Below are positions 12,765-23,119 of a stretch of DNA of 64,000 nt, piece after piece. The notes under the pieces were generated by a model. It was not told where the DNA came from. It saw only the letters and a program-made list of their open reading frames with translations, and did no database searches. The stretch covers positions 379,651,815 to 379,715,814 of the forward strand of contig NC_057861.1 of the NCBI RefSeq assembly GCF_019393635.1, in the 5' to 3' direction. The translations under genes and the position numbers were made by a program. This DNA comes from Dromiciops gliroides (Eukaryota > Chordata > Mammalia > Microbiotheria > Microbiotheriidae). Position 1 is the first letter of the stretch, and every line of letters begins with the position of its first letter.

Positions 12765-12850
12765 GGTTAGTTAGGTGGCACAGTGGACAAAGCACCAGCC
12801 CTGGACCCAGGAGGCTCCAAGCCCAAATCTAGCCACAGACATAAGACACC
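12765..12850 (+). repeat. SINE-like segment carried within the HAL1-like element
   Basis: 'gttagttaggtggcacagtg', 'ccctggacccagga' and 'ccacagacataag' follow the same left junction ('aagatgtcatcatggg') as at 6.36 kb and 42.03 kb. Here about 170 bp of extra sequence separates it from the end of ORF1, so it probably represents the ancestral arrangement. Confidence 0.75.
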
Positions 12851-13021
12851 CCATCCTGTCTGCCCCACAAAGAACAAAACATAAATTCTTTACAGTTATC
12901 ATCCCTTCTTATTCAGGTCAGACCTCTATCTTCTGTGAATTCCTTACTAAGATTGTTCTTATGAGTTTGAAGTATTATCTTCCCATGTAGGAATGTACAT
13001 AGTTTGATCTTTTAATATCCC

Positions 13022-13500
13022 TCATGAAGTCTTTTTCCTGTTTACCTTTTTATGCCTCTCCAGGGTCTTGTATTTGAAAGTCAATTTTCCATTCACTTCA
13101 GGTTTTTTCATCACAAATGACTGAAATTCCTCTTTCTCATTTAAATTCCATTTTTCTTCTGAAAGATTATGCTTATTTTTGCTGGGTACATGATTTTTGG
13201 CTATAGTCCCAGTGCCTTTGCCCTCTGGAATATCATATTCCATGCCCTCCAGTCCTTTAATGTAGAAGCTGCTGGATCTTGCTTTATCCTTATTGGAGCT
13301 TCACAGTATTTGAATTCCTTTTTTCCAGCTGCTTGAAATATTTTCTCCTTGACCTGGGAGTTCTGGAATTTGGCTATAATATTCCTGGAGGTTTACCTTT
13401 TAGGATCTCTTTCAGGTGGTGATCAGTGGATTCCTTCAATTTCTATTTTACTTTCTGCTTCTAGAATATCAGGGCAATTTTCCCTCACAATTTCTTGGAG
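13022..13500 (-). pseudogene. L1-type ORF1, C-terminal half
   Basis: The minus frame 13243-13022 reads MEYDIPEGKGTGTIAKNHV, then HNLSEEKWNLNEKEEFQSFV and KKPEVNGKLTFKYKTLE. This matches the C-terminal RNA-binding domain of L1 ORF1. The stretch up to 13,500 continues the same protein with breaks. It is separated from its N-terminal half by the LTR at 13,504. Confidence 0.85.
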
Positions 13501-13503
13501 GTG

Positions 13504-13923
13504 TGATGAAATAATGGGATTTAGCAGATACTCAAAGACCCACCTGGAGATTAATTGAGACTGACCGAATCAAGTGAGAGTGATTGACTGATGGTTAAGC
13601 CTACTTAATTGGATTGTAATCACACCTGGATAGCCCTTAAGACGGTATTGTTCTCAGAAACTAGACTGTGAACTCAACTTGAGAACACCTTCAAAGCCAA
13701 TGGATTTGTATGACGCCAACCAATCACCTTGAAGCAGTGTGTAAGGACCGCCTCTCTTCCAGATCTATAAAAAGCTTCCACAAACAGCTTGCTGGGGTGT
13801 TTCTGATTAAAGCAGGTTCGTGGAGGAGGACTTCAGGAAGAACCCAACCAGGCTGGAACTCTAGGGTAGACTGGAGCTGAAGCTTCTGATTTAAGGCAAC
13901 CACAATTTAGATTTTATACATCA
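13504..13923 (+). mobile_element. Solo LTR (ERV) nested in the HAL1-like ORF1
   Basis: A 420-bp segment interrupts the ORF1 homology. It begins tgatgaaataatggg and ends tacatca, giving 5-bp inverted ends TGATG/CATCA with the canonical TG...CA. A TATA-like 'ctataaaaagc' lies at about 13,764. It is related to the LTR at 15.36 kb (shared 'aaataatgggattt'). No internal retroviral sequence is present, so it is a solo LTR. The TSD is unclear: 'gaggtg' on the left and 'gaggat' on the right. Confidence 0.78.
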
Positions 13924-14612
13924 GAGGATGGTATCTAAGCTCTTGTTTTGGTCATGGTTTTCAGGTAGTCCAATGATTTTCAAATTATGTCTTCTAGATT
14001 TATTTTCCAGGTCAGCTGTTTTTCCAAGGAGATATTTCACATTGCCCTCTATTTTTTCATTCAGTTGGATTTGCTTTACTGTGTCTTGGTTTCTCATAAA
14101 GTCACTAGCTTCCATTTGTTCAATCCTAATTCTTAGACAATTATTTTAATCAGATAGTTTTTTAATCTCCTTTTCCATTTGGCTTTTCAAAGTATTGACT
14201 TTTTTCTCATGACTCTCTTGCATCTCTCTCATTTCTCTTTCCATTCTTTCCTCCCTATCTCTACATCTTCCTTCTGTCTATCCTATTTTCTCTTCAAAGT
14301 CCCTTTTTTTTTTTTTTGCGGGGTAAGTGACTTGCCCAGGGTCACACAGCTAGTAAGTGTCAAGTGTCTGAGGCTGTATTTGAACTCAGGTACTCCTGAA
14401 TCCAGGGCTGGTACTTTATCCACTGTGCTACCTAGTTGCCCCCTAAAGTCCCTTTTAAGAGCTTCCATGGCCTGAGACCAGTTCATATTTTTCTTGGAAG
14501 CTTTGGATGTTGGAGCTTTGACCCTGTTATCATCTTCTTCTGAGGGTTTATTGTGGTCTACCTTTCCCCTAAAAAAGTTTTCAATGGTCTTCTGCTTTCT
14601 CTGCCTACTCAT
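13924..14612 (-). pseudogene. L1-type ORF1, N-terminal half
   Basis: Frame 14612-14283 begins MSRQRKQKTIENFF, the N-terminus shared with the copy at 43,138, and continues KNMNWSQAMEALKRDF. Frame 14115-13921 holds the coiled-coil/RRM junction: MEASDFMRNQDTVKQIQLNE and DLENKSRRHNLKIIGLPEN, the typical ORF1 RRM entry. The protein is interrupted by an inserted SINE and by frameshifts. Confidence 0.88.
14308..14444 (-). mobile_element. tRNA-derived marsupial SINE with 12-bp TSD
   Basis: An antisense copy running from a T-run through gtgacttgcccagggtcaca to the A-box complement 'tgtgctacctagttgcccc'. It is flanked by aaagtccctttt at 14296-14307 and 14445-14456. It inserted into the ORF1 reading frame of the HAL1-like element and is therefore younger than it. 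Confidence 0.94.
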
Positions 14613-15138
14613 CCTGGCTTATTATTTCTTGGCTTTTAACTCCTTCTTAAAGTGTAGTGCTGCTTCCAGGACACACTGAGCTATAGTATGGCCCAGGAGT
14701 TGATTGGGCTTTTTCTCAGCCTGCCTGGTATGTGAGTAACCACAGCCACTTTCTCTTTGAGCCGGAAACAGAAGTCTGATTGAACTTTGATTCTCTATGG
14801 TGGGAAGCTTGGCATGCCTGTGCCCCTCCCCCACTGGGCCACAACCACTCGATTCAGCCCACTGGTTCAGATCCAGGGTGCTTTTCCCCAACTCCAGCAA
14901 AGACTGCCTCCACTTCATCCTGTCCTACTGCTGAACCCCCTCACCAGTCTGTGATAAGAGTCTCAGAAGCTTCTGGTACAGCTCTGATAGGCACTGGAAA
15001 CACTGTCCCTGTCCGGGTCCGGACTGCTCGCTGAGCTGTTCAGCCTGATCAGTAGGTGATCAGAATTGCCCTCTTTTGTTGAGAAATAGTCCCACTCTGT
15101 TCTTATGTGCATTAGGCTGCTCTTTTTTTTTTAACTGC

Positions 15139-15152
15139 TGTATACATTGTTT
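15139..15152. repeat. TSD, right copy, of the HAL1-like element at 11470
   Basis: An exact copy of 11456-11469. Confidence 0.9.
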
Positions 15153-15153
15153 A

Positions 15154-15241
15154 TAATGTCCACTTACTAAAGGGGAGTGCCCCCTTTAGTTTTACTCTAT
15201 TTGTAATGTCCACAGCCTAAAAAGCGATTGCCCCCTTTTAG
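15154..15241. repeat. Degenerate ~50-bp tandem duplication
   Basis: Two units begin taatgtccac and end gcccccttta, at 15154-15188 and 15204-15241. They lie just upstream of the LTR at 15.36 kb and may be 3' internal retroviral sequence. Confidence 0.65.
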
Positions 15242-15359
15242 CCTTTGTTAATGCATTGCTCAATTTCTTTTCACTGTTTTCATTTACTTTGTTAGTCATA
15301 AGTATCTGTAATATTTTGCTTTATTAAGGAAACAATGATTTCTTAGTGAAGCAGGGAGC

Positions 15360-15861
15360 TGGGATAAAATAATGGGATTTGGCAGACACCCAGGGGCCCC
15401 CATCTGAAGATTGTTTGGAATTGATTGAATTGGGTGAGACTGAGGGACTGACTGAGAACTTACTTAAGGTTGATTAAATGGAGACCATACCTGGCTGGCC
15501 CTGAGTGGGATGTTTTTCTCAGAGGCTGTGCACTATGACATCAACAGGAGACCACCCTCAACCAATCAGCTTGAAGGACCTCCCTTTTTCAGGGAGGGAG
15601 ACAGGAATTAGGAAGGTGAGGTTTGCTCCCTAGCTCTGGCCCATTTTCATCCAGGATTTTGGTTTGGTGACAGACAGAGAAAAAAAGAGAGGAAGGAAAA
15701 TAGATAGACTTTTCTGGTATTATGGGACTCCGTGTTGTCTTTTCTTTTTAATAAATACTTAAAAACCTAAACTCTTGCTGAATTTATCAGTAACTCTTAG
15801 CTAGTTTCACCCCAAAATTGGGGGGGGGTGCAGGTACGAACATCGCAGTTGGAATTCAACA
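15360..15861 (+). mobile_element. ERV LTR (gamma-type), plus strand
   Basis: It starts near ggataaaataatgggattt, the same opening as the LTR at 13.5 kb. A mid-segment shares 'cttgaaggacctccc' with the LTRs at 59.5 and 60.3 kb. A polyadenylation signal AATAAA lies at about 15,751. The right end is uncertain, near 'gaattcaaca'. The sequence to its left (15,153-15,360) may be the tail of the internal region. Confidence 0.7.
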
Positions 15862-15904
15862 TGTAATGCCTCCTATTTTTATTGTGTTTTATACTTTTAA
15901 AAAC

Positions 15905-16015
15905 ACCTTTAAATCTGTTGTTGTTACTCAATCATATCTGTTATATTAGACTATTCCTGACCTTTTATTTTTGTGGTTTTCTTGGCAAAGATACTAAAGT
16001 GGTTTGCCATTTCTT
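15905..16015 (-). mobile_element. RTE-tailed SINE fragment (3' end)
   Basis: The minus strand reads aatggcaaaccactttagta, then tctttgccaagaaaaccac. This is the tail wording of marsupial tRNA-SINEs that borrowed an RTE-type 3' end, as in the copy at 26.4 kb. Only the 3' part is seen. Confidence 0.6.
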
Positions 16016-16019
16016 TCTT

Positions 16020-16950
16020 TCCTTCTTTCTTCTGCTCTAATAAAAAAGATGTTTTATTTTCAAGATATCCTGAGCTTTATTCAATACCATTATGTAAAAA
16101 AATAGAATTTTACAGCTTATATGTTTTATATTGTATTCAATATGCCTTACTCTACATCAAAGAATCAATACCTGCAAGGGGTGGGGTTACCCATGCACAC
16201 CCAGGTGCATTATTATATGTGAATAAAGTTTATGGAGTTACCTTTTAATATTCCTACATATTATAATACTAAACATTGTTTCTTAAAATAACCTGATATT
16301 TTTTTCTAGATCCAATTATTTTGGTTAGCCTCAGATATCTCCTGCAGTATCATCTATAAAGCAATTCCCTGGTATCTTTATGTCATTCAAGGTTCTTTCA
16401 TTTCATCTGACTGAGGATGGGAAATTCAAAAATTCAGACTTTCACTTGTTTCCAAAATCCATTCTGACATTAAAGCTAACTTGGAAGATGCCCAGAAGGA
16501 CACAATGTCATCAGTCTAAATACAGGATGGTCAAAAATAACAACTACTTTCAAGTTTCTTTGTTTTTAAAGTGCTCCATGTGCAATGTAAGATCAGTTTC
16601 CATTATGAAGACCAATAAATTCTTCAAAATCTCAGCAGTTAAAATAAGAACAGCTTGGTTCAAGTATTAACTTGTATGCTTTGGTCACAGTCAAACCAAA
16701 ATAGTAATTACAAAATTCTTTTGAATATGGTTGAGGCAAAGGCATTTACAGAAAAGCCCTACATACTAACATCTAAACTGTAATAAATCTGTAAATTCAA
16801 AGTGACTTTGGAGATTTTAAGTAATAAATTTTCACAGGATAGTGAACAAAAATACAATATTTACTCATTTTTCATCAGAAACAAAAGATGTAAACCAGTA
16901 ATAAGTTTGCTTCAATACTCAGAGGGCATATAATAAACAAAAAAACAACT
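16020..16950. other. AT-rich sequence, possibly pseudogene 3'UTR
   Basis: There is no independent gene or repeat that I recognise. The part adjoining 16,960 could be the reverse-transcribed 3'UTR of the POLR3G pseudogene, which runs leftward. I see no clear poly-A/T tail to mark its end. Confidence 0.35.
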
Positions 16951-16962
16951 CAATGATTATCA

Positions 16963-17585
16963 CTAATATGCTGCTTTGTCCATGTTGTCATCACTCTCTG
17001 CACCAAAATCATCCCCACTGTCAAAGTAGGAATTTATATAATCATTTTCCTTTTCCTGCTCTTCATCATATTCTTCTTCATCAGATACTTCATCATCATC
17101 ATCATCTTTCCTTTTCCCTTTGCCCCTTCTTTCAGTTTCTTCATTTGATTTTTCTTCATCACTTTTCTTTTCCAAGTCCTCAATTTTTTTTCGATACATC
17201 CACAGTACTCATGAGTGTAGCAACTTTGGCTGTACCTTTTGTACATTGGCATTTGGGCCCTTTTGTCAGCTTTTTCCTTGGCATCATCTCTCTTGTGAGT
17301 TTTCTCCCATCTGGTACCAATTCCAAATCATCTTCTTTGTAATTTTTCCAGATATCTTTCAATTTCTTGTTTTTTTCCCTCTGTGTCCATAAAATAAGGA
17401 GTTCTTTCCATGGTGGCTCTAAACTTATGTTTTAAGATTGACATGTATTCTTCTGCTCCTCCTTCTTTGAGAGCCACTGGCTTATAATCTATGTCAGGAT
17501 ATAGCAGTGGAGGTTTCAATACCACATCAGGTAAAAACCTCTAGCAAAACCAATAGCCTTGATGTTAAAGGTAAAGGAAGCTCTC
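16963..17585 (-). pseudogene. POLR3G: Processed pseudogene of POLR3G (Pol III subunit RPC7)
   Basis: The parent gene encodes the RPC7/RPC32 subunit of RNA polymerase III, which helps the enzyme engage initiation factors in the nucleus. On the minus strand, three frames in order cover most of the protein: VVLKPP-like start with LLYPDIDYKPVALKEGGAEE (17525-17328); KDIWKNYKEDDLELVPDGRK and REMMPRKK (17362-17180); then an acidic tail with EEYDEEQEKENDYINSYF and DDFGAESDDNMDKAAY (17199-16963). The ending, including NDYINSYF, favours POLR3G over POLR3GL. N-terminal residues continue to about 17,585 in broken frames. No introns are seen, so it is a retrocopy, and at least two frameshifts make it dead. 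Confidence 0.9.
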
Positions 17586-17830
17586 CTCTTCCTCTGTTTC
17601 CAGCCCTTAGAACTCTTTCACTCTCCTCCCTGGCCAGACTTGGCTGGGGCTGCTTATGTTCTCAAACTCACAAGCCCTCCCAGGCTGGCAGGGAAAGACT
17701 TCAGGGTTACTTGTGCAGCCTCTCCCTGACCCAGGGTTCCACCTCCAAGGAAAGTGAACCTCTCGTTTCTCTTTTACACCTCCAGAGCAGCATTCAAATT
17801 GTGGGTGGATGAGGCCTTTTAGCCCTGCCT
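17586..17830. other. C/T-rich segment of unknown origin
   Basis: This is less AT-rich than its surroundings. It adjoins the 5' side of the retrocopy, so it could be retrocopied 5'UTR, but I cannot confirm that. The frame 17507-17812 (+) has no recognisable domain. Confidence 0.3.
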
Positions 17831-17869
17831 TGCCATTTCTTTCACAGTTCATTTTACATATGAAGAAAT

Positions 17870-17995
17870 TGAGGGAATCATGGCTAAGTAATTTGCCCAG
17901 GGTAACACAGCTATTAAGTGTCTAAGACCAACTTTAAACTCAGGTGTTTGTGGCTCCAGGTCTGGTGTTCTCTCTCCTGTTCCACCTAGCTGCCT
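17870..17995 (-). mobile_element. Old tRNA-derived SINE
   Basis: An antisense copy: ctaagtaatttgcccagggt, 'aacacagctattaagtgtct', B-box-like 'ttaaactcaggtg' and head 'tgttccacctagctgcc'. It is more diverged than the other copies. Confidence 0.75.
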
Positions 17996-18254
17996 ATTTT
18001 TTAAGGTCTACCTGCCTATTTATGCTTTCCTTAGGCTAGATTTATGTTGGTTTTTTTTGGAGGGGGGACTCATAATTGAGTAAAAACAAGGGATATCACA
18101 CAGAACAACATTTGGGGAAAACAAACAGAGAGCAATTTAAAAAATATTATAGATTATAATTATTGACTGTCAATAATTTCCCCAGGAAGTTAGGAATTAT
18201 TTCTTCTATAAATCTAATTATAAATATTTTCTGCATTAATAATCATCTAAGATG

Positions 18255-18475
18255 ATATCTTGTATTTGTACAGTGCTTACAATTTTCCAAGCATGTTTCC
18301 ATATATTATTACAGTTGAACCTTCAATACAGTTATGAAGATCTTCATTTTACAGATGAGGAAGAGGGGACCCAGAGAGTTTAAGTGAATTACCCAAATTC
18401 ACAGACTTTAAGTGGCAGAGTTATGATTCAAGACCAAAACGTGTAACTCTAAGTCTTGTACTTTAAAATGATAGC
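18255..18475 (-). mobile_element. MIR-type CORE-SINE
   Basis: The plus text gives the complement of MIR: 'tacagtgcttacaattttcc', 'cattttacagatgaggaaga', 'gtttaagtgaattaccca' and 'cacagactttaagtggcaga'. It is an ancient mammalian SINE, well diverged. Confidence 0.75.
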
Positions 18476-18484
18476 ATTAGAATA

Positions 18485-19290
18485 AATAAACCCCAAGACC
18501 TGTTTCAGCTCTAAAATTCTATAGTTCTCTGCTTTATCCCTTATTTGTAAGAAGATGGAGGCAGTGGGGGAGACACAGAAAAAGAGAAAAGATGTATTTC
18601 AATAATTGGTCGTCTGAATATAACAGAACCTTATGAACCATCTTCTGATTACAGAGATCAGAATTGCTTTCTAGCATTTGGCATCCATTCCATGATCCCT
18701 GCATTAACTGCCCTATAAATTTTTGAACCTGATCCATTTCAAAAAATAAAATAAGGAAACTGCTTTAATTTCTCTTTTGTATCAAGCAAGATGTCATTCT
18801 TCCTTTACAAAGAGGTATACCAGTTATATAAGAAGAGATCCCTGTGTCTTGAAATATTAAGCTCTGGCTGTGCTTTGGATGATTATTTTTTCCTCACATG
18901 CTACATAGGAAAATGCAACTTACTATGCTATCAAGAATAATAGAAGAAAAAATCCAGTGAACTAATAAATTTGTGAGAAGATGGGGACACTGAAATAATA
19001 TAATATTGATATTTAAAATGAAAAAAAAAACATGGTTGACTTGAGGTAAAGCACAACTTTATGAAAGAAACTAAGAGTCACAGAGTGGCACATCTAATTA
19101 GTGATATGCATTTGAACAAGGCTAATATATACAATTCTCTGCATCACAAAGAATTCAAAGAGATAATAGCATGCAGAAAGTGTGATGATATAGTGAACAC
19201 CACATGTTCATGGTAGTCTTTTTGTGACAGATTTCAAACTTGAGAATGGTCAGGAAATGTAATCATTATTGCAGCAGATTAATGGTCTTA
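18485..19290. other. Unique AT-rich sequence
   Basis: No gene or repeat recognised. Confidence 0.5.
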
Positions 19291-19299
19291 AGGTAGCCA

Positions 19300-19730
19300 T
19301 GTTATCCTTCTATTCAAATATCATTCTATCACTATTAATTCTAAGATCAAGTATAAACTGCTTTGCTTAGCATTTAATATTCTTCACAACCTGGTCCCTT
19401 CCTCCACTCTGGTTATATTATGCTATAAAATTCTATGGTTCAGCAGTACTTGTCACTCAATGTAACTCACACTAAAAGTTGTATCTCCATGCCTTTTTAC
19501 TATCTTCTATTCCTGGGACAATCTCACTCTTCATCTCTGCTTATTAGAATCTCTGGATTCTTTTAAAATGCAAATGAAATATTGCCTTCTAAGATTGCCC
19601 CTTCTACAGTTACCTTTTGTCTATTCTGGATGCATCTTTCATATACTTATTTATGTATATGTTGTTTCTCCACTTAGAATATAGATGCTTGAGGTCAGTG
19701 ATTTAAAATATATATACATCCTGACTGCAT
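19300..19730 (+). mobile_element. CR1/L2/L3-type LINE 3' fragment
   Basis: The wording follows the 3' half of CR1-clade LINEs: 'aagatcaagtataaactgct', 'cttcacaacctggtccct', 'gccttctaagattgcccctt' and 'gatgcttgaggtcagtga'. It is parallel to, but more decayed than, the L2-type copy at 23.6-25.8 kb. Confidence 0.6.
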
Positions 19731-19739
19731 AGTACATTG

Positions 19740-20640
19740 ACTGACAAATCACTGTTTTGATAATTGTGGGCTGGTTGAAGGAGCACCGGCATTTCTTTTC
19801 ATTCAATATCCGAAAATTTCAAAAAGGACAGAGTTTTCACATGAAAATTTCTCCACAACCACAGAAAAACGAACATGACAACAAAACTTATGTATGTATA
19901 TGAATAATTTTACAATTATTGTTTTATTATCAAAAACACTTAAGTTTTTAGGTAATTACTATGCTAGGTACATCTTAAAAATTTTGTCTTTTGATAAATA
20001 GAAAAAACATGGTATCATTTCTCATTATGTAGAAGTGAGGTAATTGCTTGTCATGCTTCTACTCCTTAAGGTACGCTTTCTTAAAATACCTTATAAAAGT
20101 GCATATTGAGGAAAAATTTGAATGAGAATGCTGGAGAAAAGAGGAAATGACTTGGATGTTGTCAGGTGATATGAAAAAGAAAGGTGATAGAAGTAAGTTG
20201 ATATAGTAAGAAGCAAACAGATAAAGAGTGTCAACACATTGGGGAGAAAGCATATAGTGTGATATGAATGCTGAAATCTGTCAGTAAGTGTGTTTTGAGG
20301 AAGAATGTAATATTACAGAATGAATGAAGGCACTGTAGGAGAATATTTTTAAGGCTGAATTCCTAGCCAGTGACTAAACACTGAAATAAAAGAGAAATAA
20401 GTGAGAATCTGGTTGTAGGATCTTTGAGTGAGATCTCAAGCTTGAAACACAAGGAATGGATTTCACATTCTTTACTAGTATAATTTAAAAGATTCACCTT
20501 GTTTAAATGTAATTTGAAAGGAAAGAATACAAAATGGTTACAAATTTCATGCTTCAGAATCTGGAGAGTTTATGGCACCTCTTTTAGTGACAGGAAAATG
20601 AGTTTGGAAGGAGAGTTGTGATGAGATGAGTAATTCAGTC
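19740..20640. other. Unique sequence
   Basis: No gene recognised. The A/G-rich stretch 20,060-20,300 might be an old repeat. Confidence 0.4.
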
Positions 20641-20779
20641 TTCCCCATTTCCCTTTTTACATATACCTATCTCGTTTTCTGCTTCCCATCCAGGGTTATG
20701 CCCATATGAAACATAGTGAAGGCTATCAAAACATGGCTCTTCTATGGTTCTGCCTGTCAGTTGTTTTCTATAGCAGCCA

Positions 20780-21240
20780 CTCAGACCTCTTTCCTTCCAT
20801 GGTAATATTTACGATTCATGAGTCTGGAGGTTAAGCAAGCAAGTGCTTGCCTGTGTGCTGTAAATTAAAGCTGTCTGTATAGAATTCATTACTCTGGTTT
20901 CACACACTCCAGAAAAAGGATGCTGTCATTGTCTGTGTCCTTTGCAGGCTGGGGCTGATGTGGAACAGCAGGTGCCTTTGAAAGAAATGTTGTTGGCACT
21001 TGTAAAAGCTGGCTGCCCAAAGCTGTGTCCTTTTTGCTTAGGGAAACGACATTGTTTCTTTTGATGCCAGTCTGTCAGGAGGGTTCCTTGCTGAACCACT
21101 CAGGAAAACTAAGTGGCATCACATGAAAAAGACTTCAGAAGTCTGGCTTGACTAGAGGGGCTGTGAACATCACAGGTCAATGATCACACTTAGCACAGTC
21201 TCCTTAATTACCTGTCTTTGAATAAACCTGATGCACACAG
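20780..21240. other. Non-repetitive block, candidate conserved non-coding element
   Basis: This is noticeably less AT-rich than its surroundings. It has no repeat wording, homopolymer, microsatellite or convincing open frame. It contains factor-site-like words: E-box CAGGTG within 'cagcaggtgcctttgaaag', CTTTGAA beside it, and AATTA motifs. A regulatory role is inference only. Confidence 0.35.
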
Positions 21241-21839
21241 GATCTCTGTTTCTCCCCTGGTTCCTACTTTATAGATGAAATCAGGTATACTTAAAAAAAT
21301 CCCCTGAAGCTCCATTTATAATTGATAGTCTGACATCTGTTTGCTAGTGCTGTAGAAATCATGCTAGTCACCATAGAGAAAAGAATGTAGAATTATTATT
21401 GTTTTTTTGTTGTCACTCTTCCTTCTTGTTCTCATTGTCATTATTTTTAATAAATTGGACACTTAATTTTTAGATTCCAGAGACCTGTGATGTCATTGTT
21501 ATGGGACCTCCTTCCACTAAAGGAGATCACAATCTCTGAAACCCTAAGATATGTTTTCTATAGGTTCTAGGGACAAAACCCACCATTATCTGGTGGTAAA
21601 TCCAGAATTGACCTGTCTGGATTTGGCTAGTCTTATCCTCAGATGAGTCTGTTATGTGATCTATGCTCAAAGTCTTGCTGGGTTGGCAGGACATTCTAGG
21701 ATTTGTGTTCTCTGATATAGCTTTTCAGAAACAACATTCTCTTTTATTTTACTATGGAAGAACTTAAGTAGGACTTTATTGGAGGAATTTTAGGAAAAAA
21801 TCCACAAAAGATAATGGAACAGTTGAAAGAGTAGTTATT

Positions 21840-22010
21840 TTAGAGTCAGAGAACATGGGTCTCAAATTTTAGGTCTAATTCTTACTTGTGTGACCTAGAG
21901 CAATTTACTTTATCTCTGTGAGCCTCCAGGCCTTATAATTTCATCCTTTGTAAAATGAGATGATTGAATTTTCAGAGGTGTAAATTTGTAGCAGTCCCAC
22001 ACAATGGTGC
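21840..22010 (+). mobile_element. MIR-type CORE-SINE
   Basis: 'gagtcagagaacatgggtct', 'cttacttgtgtgacctagag', 'caatttactttatctctgtg' and 'cctttgtaaaatgagatgat' follow MIR order on the plus strand. Confidence 0.75.
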
Positions 22011-22269
22011 ATGAATGCTTCCCCACCCCCTGATACAACTCAAGAATGTAGGCAGAAACAGATTTAAATGTAATTGGGACATGTTTAACAAAATATATCT
22101 TGAAATATGATGAAACATGGATAATGTTAATTGGTGGTTTTCTAAGTTAATATGCAGTCAGCAGGCAATTTTTTCTAGTTTGACCCAATTGACTAGATGA
22201 TCTTCAAGGTCTCTTTATAAATCTAAATCTACAATATATTATTATACTTACTACTTGTGCAGCCCTATT

Positions 22270-22450
22270 CAATTGATAAAATATTTTCCTCAAATATTAT
22301 TTATTTTGGTCTTCATGACCACCCTGTCTTGGACAGAAAAAACAGATGTGACTTTACCTCATGGTGAATGCATCATCCAAAAGGTAAAGTACTTTGACCA
22401 AGGGCACATGGTAAATAATGTGAAAGGTAAGATTCTTAGTCCTACTCCAC
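22270..22450 (-). mobile_element. Probable MIR-type fragment
   Basis: A weak complement of MIR: 'ggtcttcatgaccaccctg', 'agtactttgaccaagggcac', 'atggtaaataatgtgaaagg'. The small frame across it (22255-22458) is an artefact of the repeat. Confidence 0.45.
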
Positions 22451-22459
22451 TATTATAAC

Positions 22460-23110
22460 ACCCACAACAGAATATATATCCCAGCATTGTAGACTGACGA
22501 AAGTTTATATTTAAATAAAATTCAGTATCATTTCCAATAGAAAAGAACATATAAAAGTACAACTCAGTAGAACTTCAGTTTGGGACTTCTAATAAATGAT
22601 AATGCATATAGAAGATTTGGATTTATATATAGTGATATTCATTTAATGTGGTGACCTGGAAATAGTTAAACATTTTGATAAACTTGAATCATATTTCCTG
22701 GGCAAATCCTCAATTTGCCTTTACCTTCTCATCTATAAAAGAAAAAGAAAAGGCAAAAAGCAAAAAATATTTTCCAGGTAAATTTGTATGTATTTTCCTA
22801 TGCAATAAAGTGTCTATGCAGAAATCTAGGTTCCTTTGGATTTGAATTTTTGACCAGGACAATAATTCATAAATACTTACGTTTAGGTACTTTCCAGTTA
22901 ACTTGCAGAATTTTCAAATGTAAAGGGTCTTAGAGTCCACATAACCCAGATTAGTTAATACAGTAATCTATAGCCATCACTTCTGTTCATAAGGACTCTC
23001 AAGCATAAATTTTCATATCATTAGTAACACCATATCTCATTTGTAGTCTGTAGCCAGTGCCCAAAACTAGACTGGAAATCGATAGCAGTTAGGGAAAGGA
23101 ATTGTTTGGC
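22460..23110. other. Unique AT-rich sequence
   Basis: No gene or repeat recognised. Confidence 0.5.
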
Positions 23111-23119
23111 CATTTGTAT

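Larger units (their letters stand above)
11470..15138 (-). mobile_element. HAL1-like (ORF1-only) LINE with nested LTR and SINE
   Basis: An antisense element bounded by a perfect 14-bp TSD. Left to right it has a T-run, a CT-rich 3'UTR (11,490-12,750), a SINE-like segment (12,765-12,850), the ORF1 C-terminal half (about 13,020-13,500), an inserted LTR (13,504-13,923), the ORF1 N-terminal half (13,921-14,612, interrupted by a SINE), and a GC-richer 5'UTR (14,613-15,138). No ORF2 is present. Compared with the copy at 40.9 kb it represents an older or different subfamily, and it lacks the outermost 5'UTR. Confidence 0.87.

Noticed and set aside
16953..17342. 129-codon plus-strand open frame with His/Phe runs
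   Set aside because: It is the antisense shadow of the acidic tail of the POLR3G retrocopy.
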